A DNA stretch of 51,083 bases, taken from contig CAJTOK010000023.1 in assembly GCA_910577825.1 (NCBI GenBank), positions 1-51,083 of the forward strand, read 5' to 3'. The position numbers and the translations under genes are program-made. Below are positions 7,896 to 16,011 of the stretch, in pieces. The notes under the pieces were generated by a model. That model did no database searches, had not been told where the DNA came from, and was given only the letters and a program-made list of their open reading frames with translations. Every line of letters begins with the position of its first letter. Position 1 is the stretch's first letter. Origin of the DNA: an uncultured Lachnospiraceae bacterium. Lineage in GTDB: Bacteria; Bacillota; Clostridia; Lachnospirales; Lachnospiraceae.

Positions 7896-9395
7896 ATGTA
7901 TGGGACAGATTTTGAAATGGGAAAAAAAGTAAACAGATTTGTATTAATCATTATTACCGTGATAGATATGTTTCTGTTTTTTGGTTACATAGGGGATTAT
8001 GCACAGGGAAATATAAGTCCAGGGTTTATGCTGGCAGTTGACGGGCTGGTAGTCCTTTCTATGGCAGCGTGTTATTTAGTTTATTTTAAAAAGAAAGACA
8101 GTGCCGCTTTCAGGTATGTTTCAATGGCTGGTTATGTGGCAGTTTACGGGATTGCAGTATTTGGCGCACAAAATGACCTTGTATTTGTAATGATTTTTCC
8201 ATTGACGGTAATATATATTTTATATTATGACTTTAAAATTGTAATGTGGATTGCCATAATATTCGGGGCAATAAATATTGCAGATGTAATATATATGGCA
8301 GCAGTGCTTGGGCATATGCACTCTGGTGCGCCTGTAAACAGCTCGTCAGTATTGCTGCAGGGTGCATCTGTTGTAGTATATATGGTTGTACTTTGCGGGA
8401 CTACAACTATTTCAAATGGCAATAATTCAAAGAAAATTGCAGGGCTTAAGGAGGAACAGCAGAAAAGTGCTGTGCTTCTTGATGAGGTGCTGCAGGTAGC
8501 TGTTGCAGTAAAACAACATTCTATTGAGGCAGAAACACATATCAGGGAACTGGGTGAGTATGTGGCTTCTACAGCATCGGAACTTGAAAATATTGCAGAG
8601 GGAAATAGCAATAATGCAGAAAGCATTAGGCAGCAGACTGTTATGACGGGAAATATCCAGGAGATGATTTCTGAAACAAAAAGCATGTCTGATAAAATGC
8701 TTGCACTGGCAGGACAGTCTGAAAAAGCAGTACATGACGGCCAGGAATCTGTGGACCGCCTCCAGCTCCAGGCACAGCGTACAAGGGAAGCAAACCAGCA
8801 TGTATCGGATTCTGTAAAAACACTGATTTCCAATGCAAGAATAGTAGGGGAAATAACAGAGCAGATTTTTGCAATTTCAAGCCAGACAAACCTTCTGGCA
8901 CTGAATGCTTCTATTGAAAGTGCAAGGGCAGGGGAAGCAGGAAGAGGTTTTGCAGTAGTAGCAGATGAAATAAGAAGCCTTGCAGATGAAACAAGGAAGC
9001 TTACGGAGGGAATTAAGGGCATAGTGGCACAGCTGCAGGAAAATGCAGATATAGCAAAGGATACAGTGGACAATGTTATTGAAACAGCTAATACAGAACA
9101 TGAATTAATTTCAAATGCCGGTGTGAAGTTTGGGGAAATTGGAAACAGCATAGGCGGGCTTTATACAAATGTACAGATGATTTACAAGAAGATAGAAGAT
9201 ATTATGGAGTCAAACCATGTTATTGTGGACAGTATCAACCATATTTCTGCGGCAAGCCAGGAAGTAACAGCAAGCACGCAGCAGGCAGCAGAACTGGGGG
9301 CAAATACCAGCCATAAAGCAGAAAAGGCACATGAACTGATGGAAAAATTATTACAGACAGTTGAAATAATCAGTAAATATGAAAAAAACAGCTGA
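7896..9395 (+). CDS. Methyl-accepting chemotaxis protein with polytopic membrane sensor
   Basis: A 499-residue chemoreceptor. Instead of two membrane segments around an outer ligand domain, residues about 10-170 are almost all hydrophobic, giving five or six transmembrane helices (FVLIIITVIDMFLFFGYIG, MLAVDGLVVLSMAACYLVYF, VMIFPLTVIYILYY, IVMWIAIIFGAINIADVIYMAA, VVVYMVVLCGTTT) with only short loops. Residues about 200-495 are the coiled-coil signalling domain; the CheA/CheW contact hairpin is AISSQTNLLALNASIESARAGEAGRGFAVVADEIR. No HAMP domain is evident. It should report a membrane-embedded or intracellular signal to the flagellar kinase CheA; the signal is unknown. ATG 7896 has GAGGAGA about twelve bases upstream, a slightly long spacing. 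Confidence 0.9.
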   Translation: MYGTDFEMGKKVNRFVLIIITVIDMFLFFGYIGDYAQGNISPGFMLAVDGLVVLSMAACYLVYFKKKDSAAFRYVSMAGYVAVYGIAVFGAQNDLVFVMIFPLTVIYILYYDFKIVMWIAIIFGAINIADVIYMAAVLGHMHSGAPVNSSSVLLQGASVVVYMVVLCGTTTISNGNNSKKIAGLKEEQQKSAVLLDEVLQVAVAVKQHSIEAETHIRELGEYVASTASELENIAEGNSNNAESIRQQTVMTGNIQEMISETKSMSDKMLALAGQSEKAVHDGQESVDRLQLQAQRTREANQHVSDSVKTLISNARIVGEITEQIFAISSQTNLLALNASIESARAGEAGRGFAVVADEIRSLADETRKLTEGIKGIVAQLQENADIAKDTVDNVIETANTEHELISNAGVKFGEIGNSIGGLYTNVQMIYKKIEDIMESNHVIVDSINHISAASQEVTASTQQAAELGANTSHKAEKAHELMEKLLQTVEIISKYEKNS

Positions 9396-9413
9396 CATTG
9401 CAGTTATAAAATC

Positions 9414-9442
9414 TTTACATTTTCCAGACATCATGTTAAAAT
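9414..9442 (+). promoter_or_regulatory. Sigma-A promoter of rnpB
   Basis: TTTACA (9414-9419), 17-base spacer, TAAAAT (9437-9442), with predicted initiation close to 9450, just before the RNA's 5' helix. Confidence 0.65.
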
Positions 9443-9455
9443 ACCGTTGTATTGT

Positions 9456-9798
9456 AATGAGTAACACAGACAGCCGCGCCTGCATTTTATTATGCAGGTG
9501 AGGAAAGTCCGGGCTCCGCAGGGCAGGATGCCGGATAACGTCCGGTGGAGGCGACTCCCAGGATAGTGCAACAGAAAATAACCGCCCGCCAATGGCAGGC
9601 AAGGGTGAAAAGGCAAGGTAAGAGCTTACCGCTTTGCTGGTAACAGTAAAGGCTGTGTAAACCCCATCCGGAGCAAGGCCAGACAGGAACAATACAGTTG
9701 CCCGCTGTGTTCCGGGTAGGCCGCTTGAACCTGCTGGTAACAGCAGGGCCAGATAGATGGCTGTCTGATACAGAACCCGGCTTACAGTGTTACTCATT
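9456..9798 (+). ncRNA. rnpB: RNase P RNA (bacterial type A)
   Basis: The catalytic RNA of ribonuclease P, which removes 5' leaders from pre-tRNAs. The ends pair perfectly: AATGAGTAACAC (9456-9467) with GTGTTACTCATT (9787-9798), the P1 helix. Universally conserved blocks are present: GAGGAAAGTCCGGGCTCC after P1, the GTGCAACAGAAAATAACCGCC block, the AAGGGTGAAAAGG segment, GTAAACCCCATCCGGAGCAAGG and the 3' AGATAGATGGCTG-CAGAACCCGGCTTA block. About 343 nucleotides, a normal length. It has its own promoter and lies directly upstream of mutS. Confidence 0.95.
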
Positions 9799-9877
9799 AT
9801 ATATACATTTAATTATACTAAAATAAAAGATTTTCCCAGGCAGGGTTAATTATGCCCTGCAGAAATGAGGTTAAAAT

Positions 9878-12586
9878 ATGCCGCTCACACCAATGATGCA
9901 GAATTATATAGAAACCAAACAGGAATACAATGATTGTATTCTTTTTTATCGTTTAGGGGATTTTTACGAAATGTTCTATGAAGATGCCAGTATATGTTCA
10001 AAAGAGCTTGAACTTACACTTACCTCTAAAAGCTGCGGGCTTCCAGAACGTGCCCCTATGTGCGGAATACCATTCCATGCTGCCAGTACATATTTAAACA
10101 AGCTTGTAAATAAGGGGTATAAAGTTGCAATATGTGAACAGGTAGAAGACCCAAAAGAAGCAAAGGGGCTTGTAAAAAGGGAAGTAGTCCGGGTTGCCAC
10201 ACCTGGTACAAACCTTGACCCGCAGGCACTTGACGAAAGCAGGAATAATTACCTTATGTGTGTACTATATACAGTAAATGCGTATGGTGCAGCATATGTT
10301 GATGTCACTACAGGCAGCTTTTATATGACAGAATTTGATACAGAAAATAAACTGCTTGACGAAATCAGTAAAATATCACCCTCTGAAATAATATGCAATG
10401 ATTCATTTCTTGTATCAGGAATTGACTTAGAGGATTTAAGGGGAAGGTTAAACATAGCAGTATCAAGTGTCGGCTCATGGTATTTTGATGAGGACAAGTG
10501 TAAAAAAGTCCTTATGGAGCATTTCCATACAGGCTCTTTGTCAGGGCTCGGGCTTGATGATTACAGCATAGGGGTAATTGCTTCCGGTGCCGTAATGCAG
10601 TATCTTATAGAAACACAGAAAATATCCCTTGACCATATAACTTCTATTAAACCATATTCCCCTGGAAATTATATGATGCTTGACCGCTCCACAAGGAGAA
10701 ACCTTGAACTTTGCGAAACAATGCGTGAAAAATCCAAAAGGGGTTCTTTGTTCTGGGTTCTTGACAAGACAAAAACAGCAATGGGAAAAAGGCTTTTGCG
10801 CAAATCAGTTGAACAGCCGCTTGTGGATGCAGCAGAAATCAATAAAAGGCTTGATATTATAACGGAATTAAACAATAATGCTATTTCAAGGGAAGAACTA
10901 AGGGAATATTTAAACCCGGTACAAGACCTTGAACGCCTTATTGCCAGAATCAGTTACAGAAGTGCAAACCCAAGGGATTTAATAGCATTCAGGCAGTCAC
11001 TTTCAATGTTCCCGCATATTAAAACACTGCTTTCTTCATTTAAGAAAACAGGTCTTAAGGAATTTGCAGAAAACCTTGATGATTTAAAGGATTTGTATGA
11101 ACTTGTGGAAAGTTCCATAGAAGAAGAGCCGCCAATATCCATAAGGGAGGGCGGCATTATAAAAGATGGTTATAACAGTGAAGCAGACCAGCTTAAAAAA
11201 GCCAAAACAGAAGGCAAAAACTGGCTTGCAGAGCTTGTTGAGGAGGAAAAACAGCGTACAGGCATTAAGAATTTAAGGGTAAAATACAATAAAGTATTTG
11301 GCTACTATCTTGAAGTTACAAATTCATATAAAGAACTTGTACCAGAGGACTGGACAAGGAAACAGACACTTTCCGGCGCTGAAAGATATACAACCACACG
11401 GCTTAAAGAACTTGAAGATACAATACTTGGGGCAGAGGACAGGCTCTGTTTACTTGAATACAATATTTTCTGCCAGATAAGGGAGCAGATTTATAACAAT
11501 ATAGGGCGTGTACAAAAGGCAGCACATATAATTGCCAATATAGATATGTTTGCTTCCCTAGCACTTGTGGCAGAACAGAATAATTATGTACGTCCTGTAA
11601 TAAATAAAAAAGGCTGCATTGAAATTAAAAACGGCCGGCATCCTGTTGTTGAAAAGATGATTAGCAATGATTTATTTGTTGCTAATGACACATTTCTTGA
11701 TAATAATGAAAACAGGATTGCAATTATTACAGGCCCTAATATGGCTGGCAAATCCACATATATGCGCCAGACAGCATTAATTGTGCTAATGGCACAGATT
11801 GGCTCATTTGTCCCGGCAGACAGTGCCAGCATAGGCATTGCAGACAGGATATTTACAAGGGTAGGCGCATCAGATGACCTTGCAAGCGGCCAGAGCACAT
11901 TTATGGTAGAAATGACAGAAGTTGCCAATATTATCAGGAATGCAACGAAAAACAGCCTTATAATACTTGATGAAATAGGCAGGGGGACAAGCACATTCGA
12001 CGGCCTGAGCATAGCATGGGCGGTTATAGAGCATATCGCCAATACAAAACTGCTTGGCGCTAAAACACTTTTTGCAACACATTACCATGAACTTACAGAA
12101 CTTGAAGGCAGGCTTTCCAGTGTAAATAATTACTGCATTGCCGTAAAAGAACAAGGTGATGATATAGTATTTTTAAGGAAAATAATAAAAGGCGGCGCTG
12201 ATAAAAGTTATGGCATACAGGTTGCAAAGCTTGCAGGCGTGCCAGAAAGTGTAATTGTACGTGCCAGGGAAATAGCAGAAAAGCTTAGTGAAAACGATAT
12301 AATGGAACATGCCAGGGATATAGATGCAGAAACAGATGACAGCTTTCCAGAAATCTATTATGGCATAGAACAACAGGAAGTTAAAAAGAAAAAAAGGCGT
12401 AAAAAGGAAAGCGGAAAAGAAGCAGAAAAAATGGGGCAGCTTTCATTATTTGGGACTAATAATGAAAACATTAAAACAGATGATATAATAATAGAGCTCC
12501 ATGACCTTGATTTATCAAATATAACACCTATTGATGCAATAAATATTTTATATAAGATGCAGACAAAACTAAGAAACAGGATTTAG
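9878..12586 (+). CDS. mutS: DNA mismatch repair protein MutS
   Basis: The mismatch-recognition ATPase that begins methyl-independent mismatch repair. The 902-residue product starts MPLTPMMQNYIETK, with the mismatch-binding GDFYEMF (Phe29-x-Glu31). The ATPase core has Walker A GPNMAGKSTYMRQ near residue 619, the signature loop ASDDLASGQSTFMVEM, Walker B LIILDEIGRGTS near residue 697 and the ATHYHEL switch. A Lys-rich stretch (VKKKKRRKKES) precedes the C-terminal helices, as in other MutS1 proteins. It is the first gene of mutS-mutL-miaA, ending one base before the ATG-GAGGG that forms the mutL ribosome binding site. ATG 9878 is preceded by GAAATGAGG. Confidence 0.95.
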   Translation: MPLTPMMQNYIETKQEYNDCILFYRLGDFYEMFYEDASICSKELELTLTSKSCGLPERAPMCGIPFHAASTYLNKLVNKGYKVAICEQVEDPKEAKGLVKREVVRVATPGTNLDPQALDESRNNYLMCVLYTVNAYGAAYVDVTTGSFYMTEFDTENKLLDEISKISPSEIICNDSFLVSGIDLEDLRGRLNIAVSSVGSWYFDEDKCKKVLMEHFHTGSLSGLGLDDYSIGVIASGAVMQYLIETQKISLDHITSIKPYSPGNYMMLDRSTRRNLELCETMREKSKRGSLFWVLDKTKTAMGKRLLRKSVEQPLVDAAEINKRLDIITELNNNAISREELREYLNPVQDLERLIARISYRSANPRDLIAFRQSLSMFPHIKTLLSSFKKTGLKEFAENLDDLKDLYELVESSIEEEPPISIREGGIIKDGYNSEADQLKKAKTEGKNWLAELVEEEKQRTGIKNLRVKYNKVFGYYLEVTNSYKELVPEDWTRKQTLSGAERYTTTRLKELEDTILGAEDRLCLLEYNIFCQIREQIYNNIGRVQKAAHIIANIDMFASLALVAEQNNYVRPVINKKGCIEIKNGRHPVVEKMISNDLFVANDTFLDNNENRIAIITGPNMAGKSTYMRQTALIVLMAQIGSFVPADSASIGIADRIFTRVGASDDLASGQSTFMVEMTEVANIIRNATKNSLIILDEIGRGTSTFDGLSIAWAVIEHIANTKLLGAKTLFATHYHELTELEGRLSSVNNYCIAVKEQGDDIVFLRKIIKGGADKSYGIQVAKLAGVPESVIVRAREIAEKLSENDIMEHARDIDAETDDSFPEIYYGIEQQEVKKKKRRKKESGKEAEKMGQLSLFGTNNENIKTDDIIIELHDLDLSNITPIDAINILYKMQTKLRNRI

Positions 12587-12599
12587 CATGGAGGGAAAT

Positions 12600-14417
12600 A
12601 TGCCTATACAACTTCTTGATGAAGATACAGTAAATAAAATTGCAGCTGGCGAGGTTATAGAAAGGCCTGTGGCAGTAGTTAAGGAATTGCTGGAAAATGC
12701 TATTGATGCAGGGGCAGGCTCTGTTACTGTGGAGATAAAAGATGGCGGCAAAAGCTTAATACGTGTAACTGATAACGGGGATGGCATAAGTGAAGAAGAT
12801 ATAAAACTTGCATTTACCCCACATGCAACAAGCAAAATAAGGCAGATTGAAGACCTTTTATCTATATCCACACTTGGTTTCAGGGGCGAGGCACTTGCAA
12901 GCATTGCATCTGTTTCACAGCTTGAAATGCTTACTAAGACAAGGGGCTCATTTAATGGTTCAAGATATGTTATTGAAGGGGGCACTGAAAAATCTTTTGG
13001 GCAGGCAGGCTGTCCTGACGGCACTACCCTTATTGTACACAACCTTTTTTATAACACCCCTGCAAGGCTTAAATTCCTAAAGACACCACAGACAGAAGCA
13101 GGCTATATAAGCAGTACAGTTGAACGTATGGCACTTTCAAACCCCTCCATTTCATTCAGGTTTATAAACCAGAACCAGCAAAGGCTTAATACATCAGGCA
13201 ATGGCAGTTTAAAAGATGTAATTTACAATATATTTGGCAGGGATATAACATCAAACCTTCTTGAAACAGATGCTGTAAAAGGCAGCTGTGAAATAAGCGG
13301 CTTTATTGGCCAGCCTGTAATATCACGTGGCAACAGGGGCTGCATAAATTATTTTGTCAATGGCAGGTATATTAAAAGCAATATTATAAACCGTGCAATA
13401 GAAGAAGCATATGCACCATATATGATGAACCATAAGTACCCATTTATAGTATTAAATTTTAAAATTGACCCTGGGCTGATAGATATAAATGTGCACCCAC
13501 AGAAAATGGAAGTACGTTTTACTAATGAAAAAGAATTATATAATGATATTTATAATACAATATCAGGAATATTAAAACATAAGGAACTGATACCAGAAGT
13601 ATCATTTGGAAAGGATAAAAATAATAATATTAAAAAAGAAAAACAAAAAGATAAAGAAGTAATATTAAGAGTCCCGGAAGAAAAAGAAATTAACAGTTTA
13701 TTTGGAATTACAACAGAAAATAAAAAAGAAATACCCGCAAAGAATACAGAAACCAAATTCCGTGAAACGGCTGCTTATAATGCACATAACATTAAGCAGG
13801 AAACATTATTTGGAACAGGTATAATGCAGGCGCAGGCAAGTAATGATATTAAAATAATCGGGCAGGCATTTGCTACATACTGGATACTGCAGTACGGTGA
13901 CAGCCTGTTCCTTATAGACCAGCATGCGGCACATGAAAAAGTCCTTTATGAAAGGTTTATGAAACAGATAGAAGAAAACCAGGCATTTACACAGATGTTA
14001 AACCCGCCTGTTGTAGCAAGCCTTTCAATGGCAGAACAGCAGGTTTTAGAAGAAAATATACAGGTATTTAAAAAGCTTGGCTATATTATTGAAAATTTCG
14101 GCGGAAAAGAATATATTTTAAGCGGTGTGCCAGCCCAGCTTCCAGATATTGCAACAAAGGAACTTTTTCTTGAAATAATAGACGGGCTTTTAGATAATAA
14201 AACAGAAATTGCCCCGGAAACATTGCTTTCACATATTGCAACAATGTCATGCAAAGCTGCCGTAAAGGGCGGCAAAAGCCTTGATACAAAGCAGGCACAT
14301 GAACTTTTAAAAGAACTTATGGCACTTGATAATCCATATAACTGCCCGCACGGGCGGCCGGTAATTGTAAAAATAACAAAAAGGGAACTAGAAAAGAAAT
14401 TTAAGCGTATTATATAA
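12600..14417 (+). CDS. mutL: DNA mismatch repair protein MutL with endonuclease motif
   Basis: GHKL ATPase that couples MutS to downstream repair. The start is placed at ATG 12600 (MPIQLLDEDTVNKIAAGEVIERP) because GGAGGG at 12589-12594 is five bases upstream; an in-frame ATG at 12588 lies in that site. The product is 605 residues. N-terminal motifs include ELLENAIDAG, TDNGDGI, and TLGFRGEALASI. The C-terminal domain has DQHAAHEKVLYE, which fits the DQHAx2Ex4E metal motif, together with SCKAAVKGG and CPHGRPV, so this MutL should be a strand-nicking endonuclease, as expected in bacteria without MutH. The middle (about residues 330-390) is a low-complexity Lys/Glu/Asn linker. Confidence 0.95.
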   Translation: MPIQLLDEDTVNKIAAGEVIERPVAVVKELLENAIDAGAGSVTVEIKDGGKSLIRVTDNGDGISEEDIKLAFTPHATSKIRQIEDLLSISTLGFRGEALASIASVSQLEMLTKTRGSFNGSRYVIEGGTEKSFGQAGCPDGTTLIVHNLFYNTPARLKFLKTPQTEAGYISSTVERMALSNPSISFRFINQNQQRLNTSGNGSLKDVIYNIFGRDITSNLLETDAVKGSCEISGFIGQPVISRGNRGCINYFVNGRYIKSNIINRAIEEAYAPYMMNHKYPFIVLNFKIDPGLIDINVHPQKMEVRFTNEKELYNDIYNTISGILKHKELIPEVSFGKDKNNNIKKEKQKDKEVILRVPEEKEINSLFGITTENKKEIPAKNTETKFRETAAYNAHNIKQETLFGTGIMQAQASNDIKIIGQAFATYWILQYGDSLFLIDQHAAHEKVLYERFMKQIEENQAFTQMLNPPVVASLSMAEQQVLEENIQVFKKLGYIIENFGGKEYILSGVPAQLPDIATKELFLEIIDGLLDNKTEIAPETLLSHIATMSCKAAVKGGKSLDTKQAHELLKELMALDNPYNCPHGRPVIVKITKRELEKKFKRII

Positions 14418-14439
14418 GTCTGGAAGGCAGGTATTTTTT

Positions 14440-15375
14440 ATGAAGAAACCCCTTATTATAATAGCAGGACCTACAGCATCTGGCAAAACAGCACTTTCAA
14501 TAGAAATTGCCAAAGCAGTTAACGGGGAAATTATTTCAGCAGACTCAATGCAGGTTTACCGTGGAATGGACATTGGGACTGCCAAAATCCGCAAAGAAGA
14601 AATGCAGGGAATAAAACATTACCTTATTGATGAATTTGAACCGTGGGAAGAATTTAATGTTGCGGTTTTTAAAGAAAAGTGCGGACAATATATACAGGAA
14701 ATCTACAGCCATAATAAAGTGCCGGTTATAGCAGGGGGCACAGGCTTTTATATACAGGCTGTTTTATATAATACAGACTTTAAAGAAACCAGGACAGACA
14801 GTGCATACCGTGAAAAACTAAGGCATTTTGCAGATATACATGGCGCTGCGGCACTGCACAATGAACTGGCCAGAATAGATAAAGCTTCAGCAGAAGCAAT
14901 ACATGCAAATAATATTAAACGTGTAATAAGGGCAATGGAATACTACCACCAGACAGGCACACCGATATCGGCACATAATGAAGAAGAACGCAAAAAAGAA
15001 CCAGCATATTTATTTAAATACTTTGTATTAAACCTTCCACGTGAAACACTTTATAACCGCATAAACCAGCGTGTAGACATAATGCGGGAAAAAGGGCTTG
15101 AAGATGAAGTAAGGGCACTAATGGCAAAAGGCTGTACAAAAGACCTTGTATCAATGCAGGGGCTTGGATACAAAGAAATAATAAACGCAATACAAACAGG
15201 AGAGCCGCTTGACAGTGCATTTGACAAAATAAAACAGGAAACCAGGCACTTTGCCAAAAGGCAGCTTACATGGTTTAAAAGAGAAAAAAATACAGAATGG
15301 ATAGAAAAAGAACAGTTTACATCGGAAAAAGAACTGGCAGATTACTGTATTTCAGAATGCCAGAAGATATTATAA
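14440..15375 (+). CDS. miaA: tRNA dimethylallyltransferase
   Basis: Transfers a dimethylallyl group from DMAPP to adenosine 37 of tRNAs reading U-initial codons. The 311-residue protein has the P-loop GPTASGKTALSIEIAK (residues 8-23), the DSMQVYRGMDIGTAK substrate block, HYLIDEFEPWEEFNVAVF, GGTGFYIQAVLY and the C-terminal FAKRQLTWFKRE typical of MiaA. It follows mutL by 22 bases with a GGAAGGCAGG ribosome binding site, completing the conserved clostridial order mutS-mutL-miaA, and is followed by a strong terminator. The hfq gene that often follows in other Firmicutes is absent here. Confidence 0.95.
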   Translation: MKKPLIIIAGPTASGKTALSIEIAKAVNGEIISADSMQVYRGMDIGTAKIRKEEMQGIKHYLIDEFEPWEEFNVAVFKEKCGQYIQEIYSHNKVPVIAGGTGFYIQAVLYNTDFKETRTDSAYREKLRHFADIHGAAALHNELARIDKASAEAIHANNIKRVIRAMEYYHQTGTPISAHNEEERKKEPAYLFKYFVLNLPRETLYNRINQRVDIMREKGLEDEVRALMAKGCTKDLVSMQGLGYKEIINAIQTGEPLDSAFDKIKQETRHFAKRQLTWFKREKNTEWIEKEQFTSEKELADYCISECQKIL

Positions 15376-15402
15376 AAGGACAGGATATCTGGAATATTTC
15401 CC

Positions 15403-15439
15403 GCTACATTGGCTATATATCAATGTAGCATTTTTTTTG
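15403..15439 (+). terminator. Terminator of the mutS-mutL-miaA operon
   Basis: GCTACATTG (15403-15411) pairs perfectly with CAATGTAGC (15421-15429), followed by A and nine T. Confidence 0.9.
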
Positions 15440-15449
15440 CAAAAAACAG

Positions 15450-15510
15450 TTGACAAATCTGGTCTATTGTTATAGACTTAATACAAACACTGGTCTATAA
15501 TAATAGACCA
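15450..15510 (+). promoter_or_regulatory. Promoter with two palindromic operators for the BlaI-like repressor
   Basis: TTGACA at 15450 begins a promoter; the -10 is probably TATAGA/TAGACT around 15471-15478. Two dyads overlap and follow it: GTCTAT-N4-ATAGAC (15462-15477) and the longer TGGTCTAT-N4-ATAGACCA (15491-15510), both perfect and sharing the GTCTAT/ATAGAC half-sites. Their centres are 31 bases apart, three helical turns, so two repressor dimers could sit on the same face. The arrangement matches autoregulated BlaI/MecI operons; the half-site differs from the staphylococcal TACA/TGTA type. Confidence 0.75.
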
Positions 15511-15533
15511 AATTATATTAATTAAGGAGTAAA

Positions 15534-15643
15534 GGGTGAAAAATAAATTTTTCACCCGGCAAGTTTGTGCCTGCGTTGCGGCACAAACGTTGCATTATGC
15601 GCAAAAGGCAGCGCAGGAAGGAGGAAATTTATGGAGTATCTAA
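15534..15643 (+). promoter_or_regulatory. Structured leader with a 35-codon ORF overlapping the repressor gene
   Basis: AAGGAG (15524-15529) precedes a GTG at 15536 that opens a 35-codon frame ending at TAA 15643, 13 bases inside the next gene. The start codon lies in a hairpin, GGGTGAAAAA (15534-15543) with TTTTTCACCC (15548-15557). A second hairpin, GTTTGTGCC (15563-15571) with GGCACAAAC (15580-15588), lies within the ORF. Neither has a T run, so a translational rather than a termination role is more likely. Whether the leader peptide is made is unknown. Confidence 0.45.
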
Positions 15644-15993
15644 AACTATGTGACAGTGATTACCGTTTTATGCTGGTTGTATGGGAACATGCACCAGTTA
15701 ATTCAGGCACTCTTGTAAAATTGTGCAGCCAGGTTTTAGGCTGGAAGAAATCAACTACATACACTACTATTAAGAAACTCTCTGAAAAGGGATATATTAA
15801 AAATGAGAATGCAGTTGTTTCAGCTTTAATTGGAAAAGAACGTGTCCAAAGGGATGAATCAGCCTATTTTGTTGAAAGGACATTTGGCGGTTCACTTCCG
15901 CAGTTTCTGGCGGCTTTTTTGGGGGGAAAGAAAATTACAACAGAAGAAGCAGAAAAAATTAAAAAATTAATTGACCAGCACAGTGAAGAATAA
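15631..15993 (+). CDS. BlaI/MecI-type transcriptional repressor
   Basis: A 120-residue winged-helix repressor of the BlaI/MecI/CopY family. ATG 15631 follows AAGGAGG (15618-15624); the sequence upstream in the same frame is leader, not protein. Motifs: MLVVWEHAPVNSGTLVKLCSQVLGWKKSTTYTTIKKLSEKGYIK, the DNA-binding wing region, and a C-terminal dimerisation helix. In this family the repressor is cleaved or released when the partner M56 membrane peptidase senses a cell-wall antibiotic or other envelope signal. The M56 gene follows 18 bases later, and the paired palindromes upstream are the expected operators. No beta-lactamase lies in the window, so the target may be the pair itself plus genes elsewhere. 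Confidence 0.85.
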   Translation: MEYLKLCDSDYRFMLVVWEHAPVNSGTLVKLCSQVLGWKKSTTYTTIKKLSEKGYIKNENAVVSALIGKERVQRDESAYFVERTFGGSLPQFLAAFLGGKKITTEEAEKIKKLIDQHSEE

Positions 15994-16011
15994 AGAAAAG
16001 AGGTGGGAAAT

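Noticed and set aside
8225..9151. 308-codon minus-strand open frame opposite the chemoreceptor
   Set aside because: Ser/Ala/Cys-rich shadow of a coiled-coil gene with strong codon bias; no start signals.
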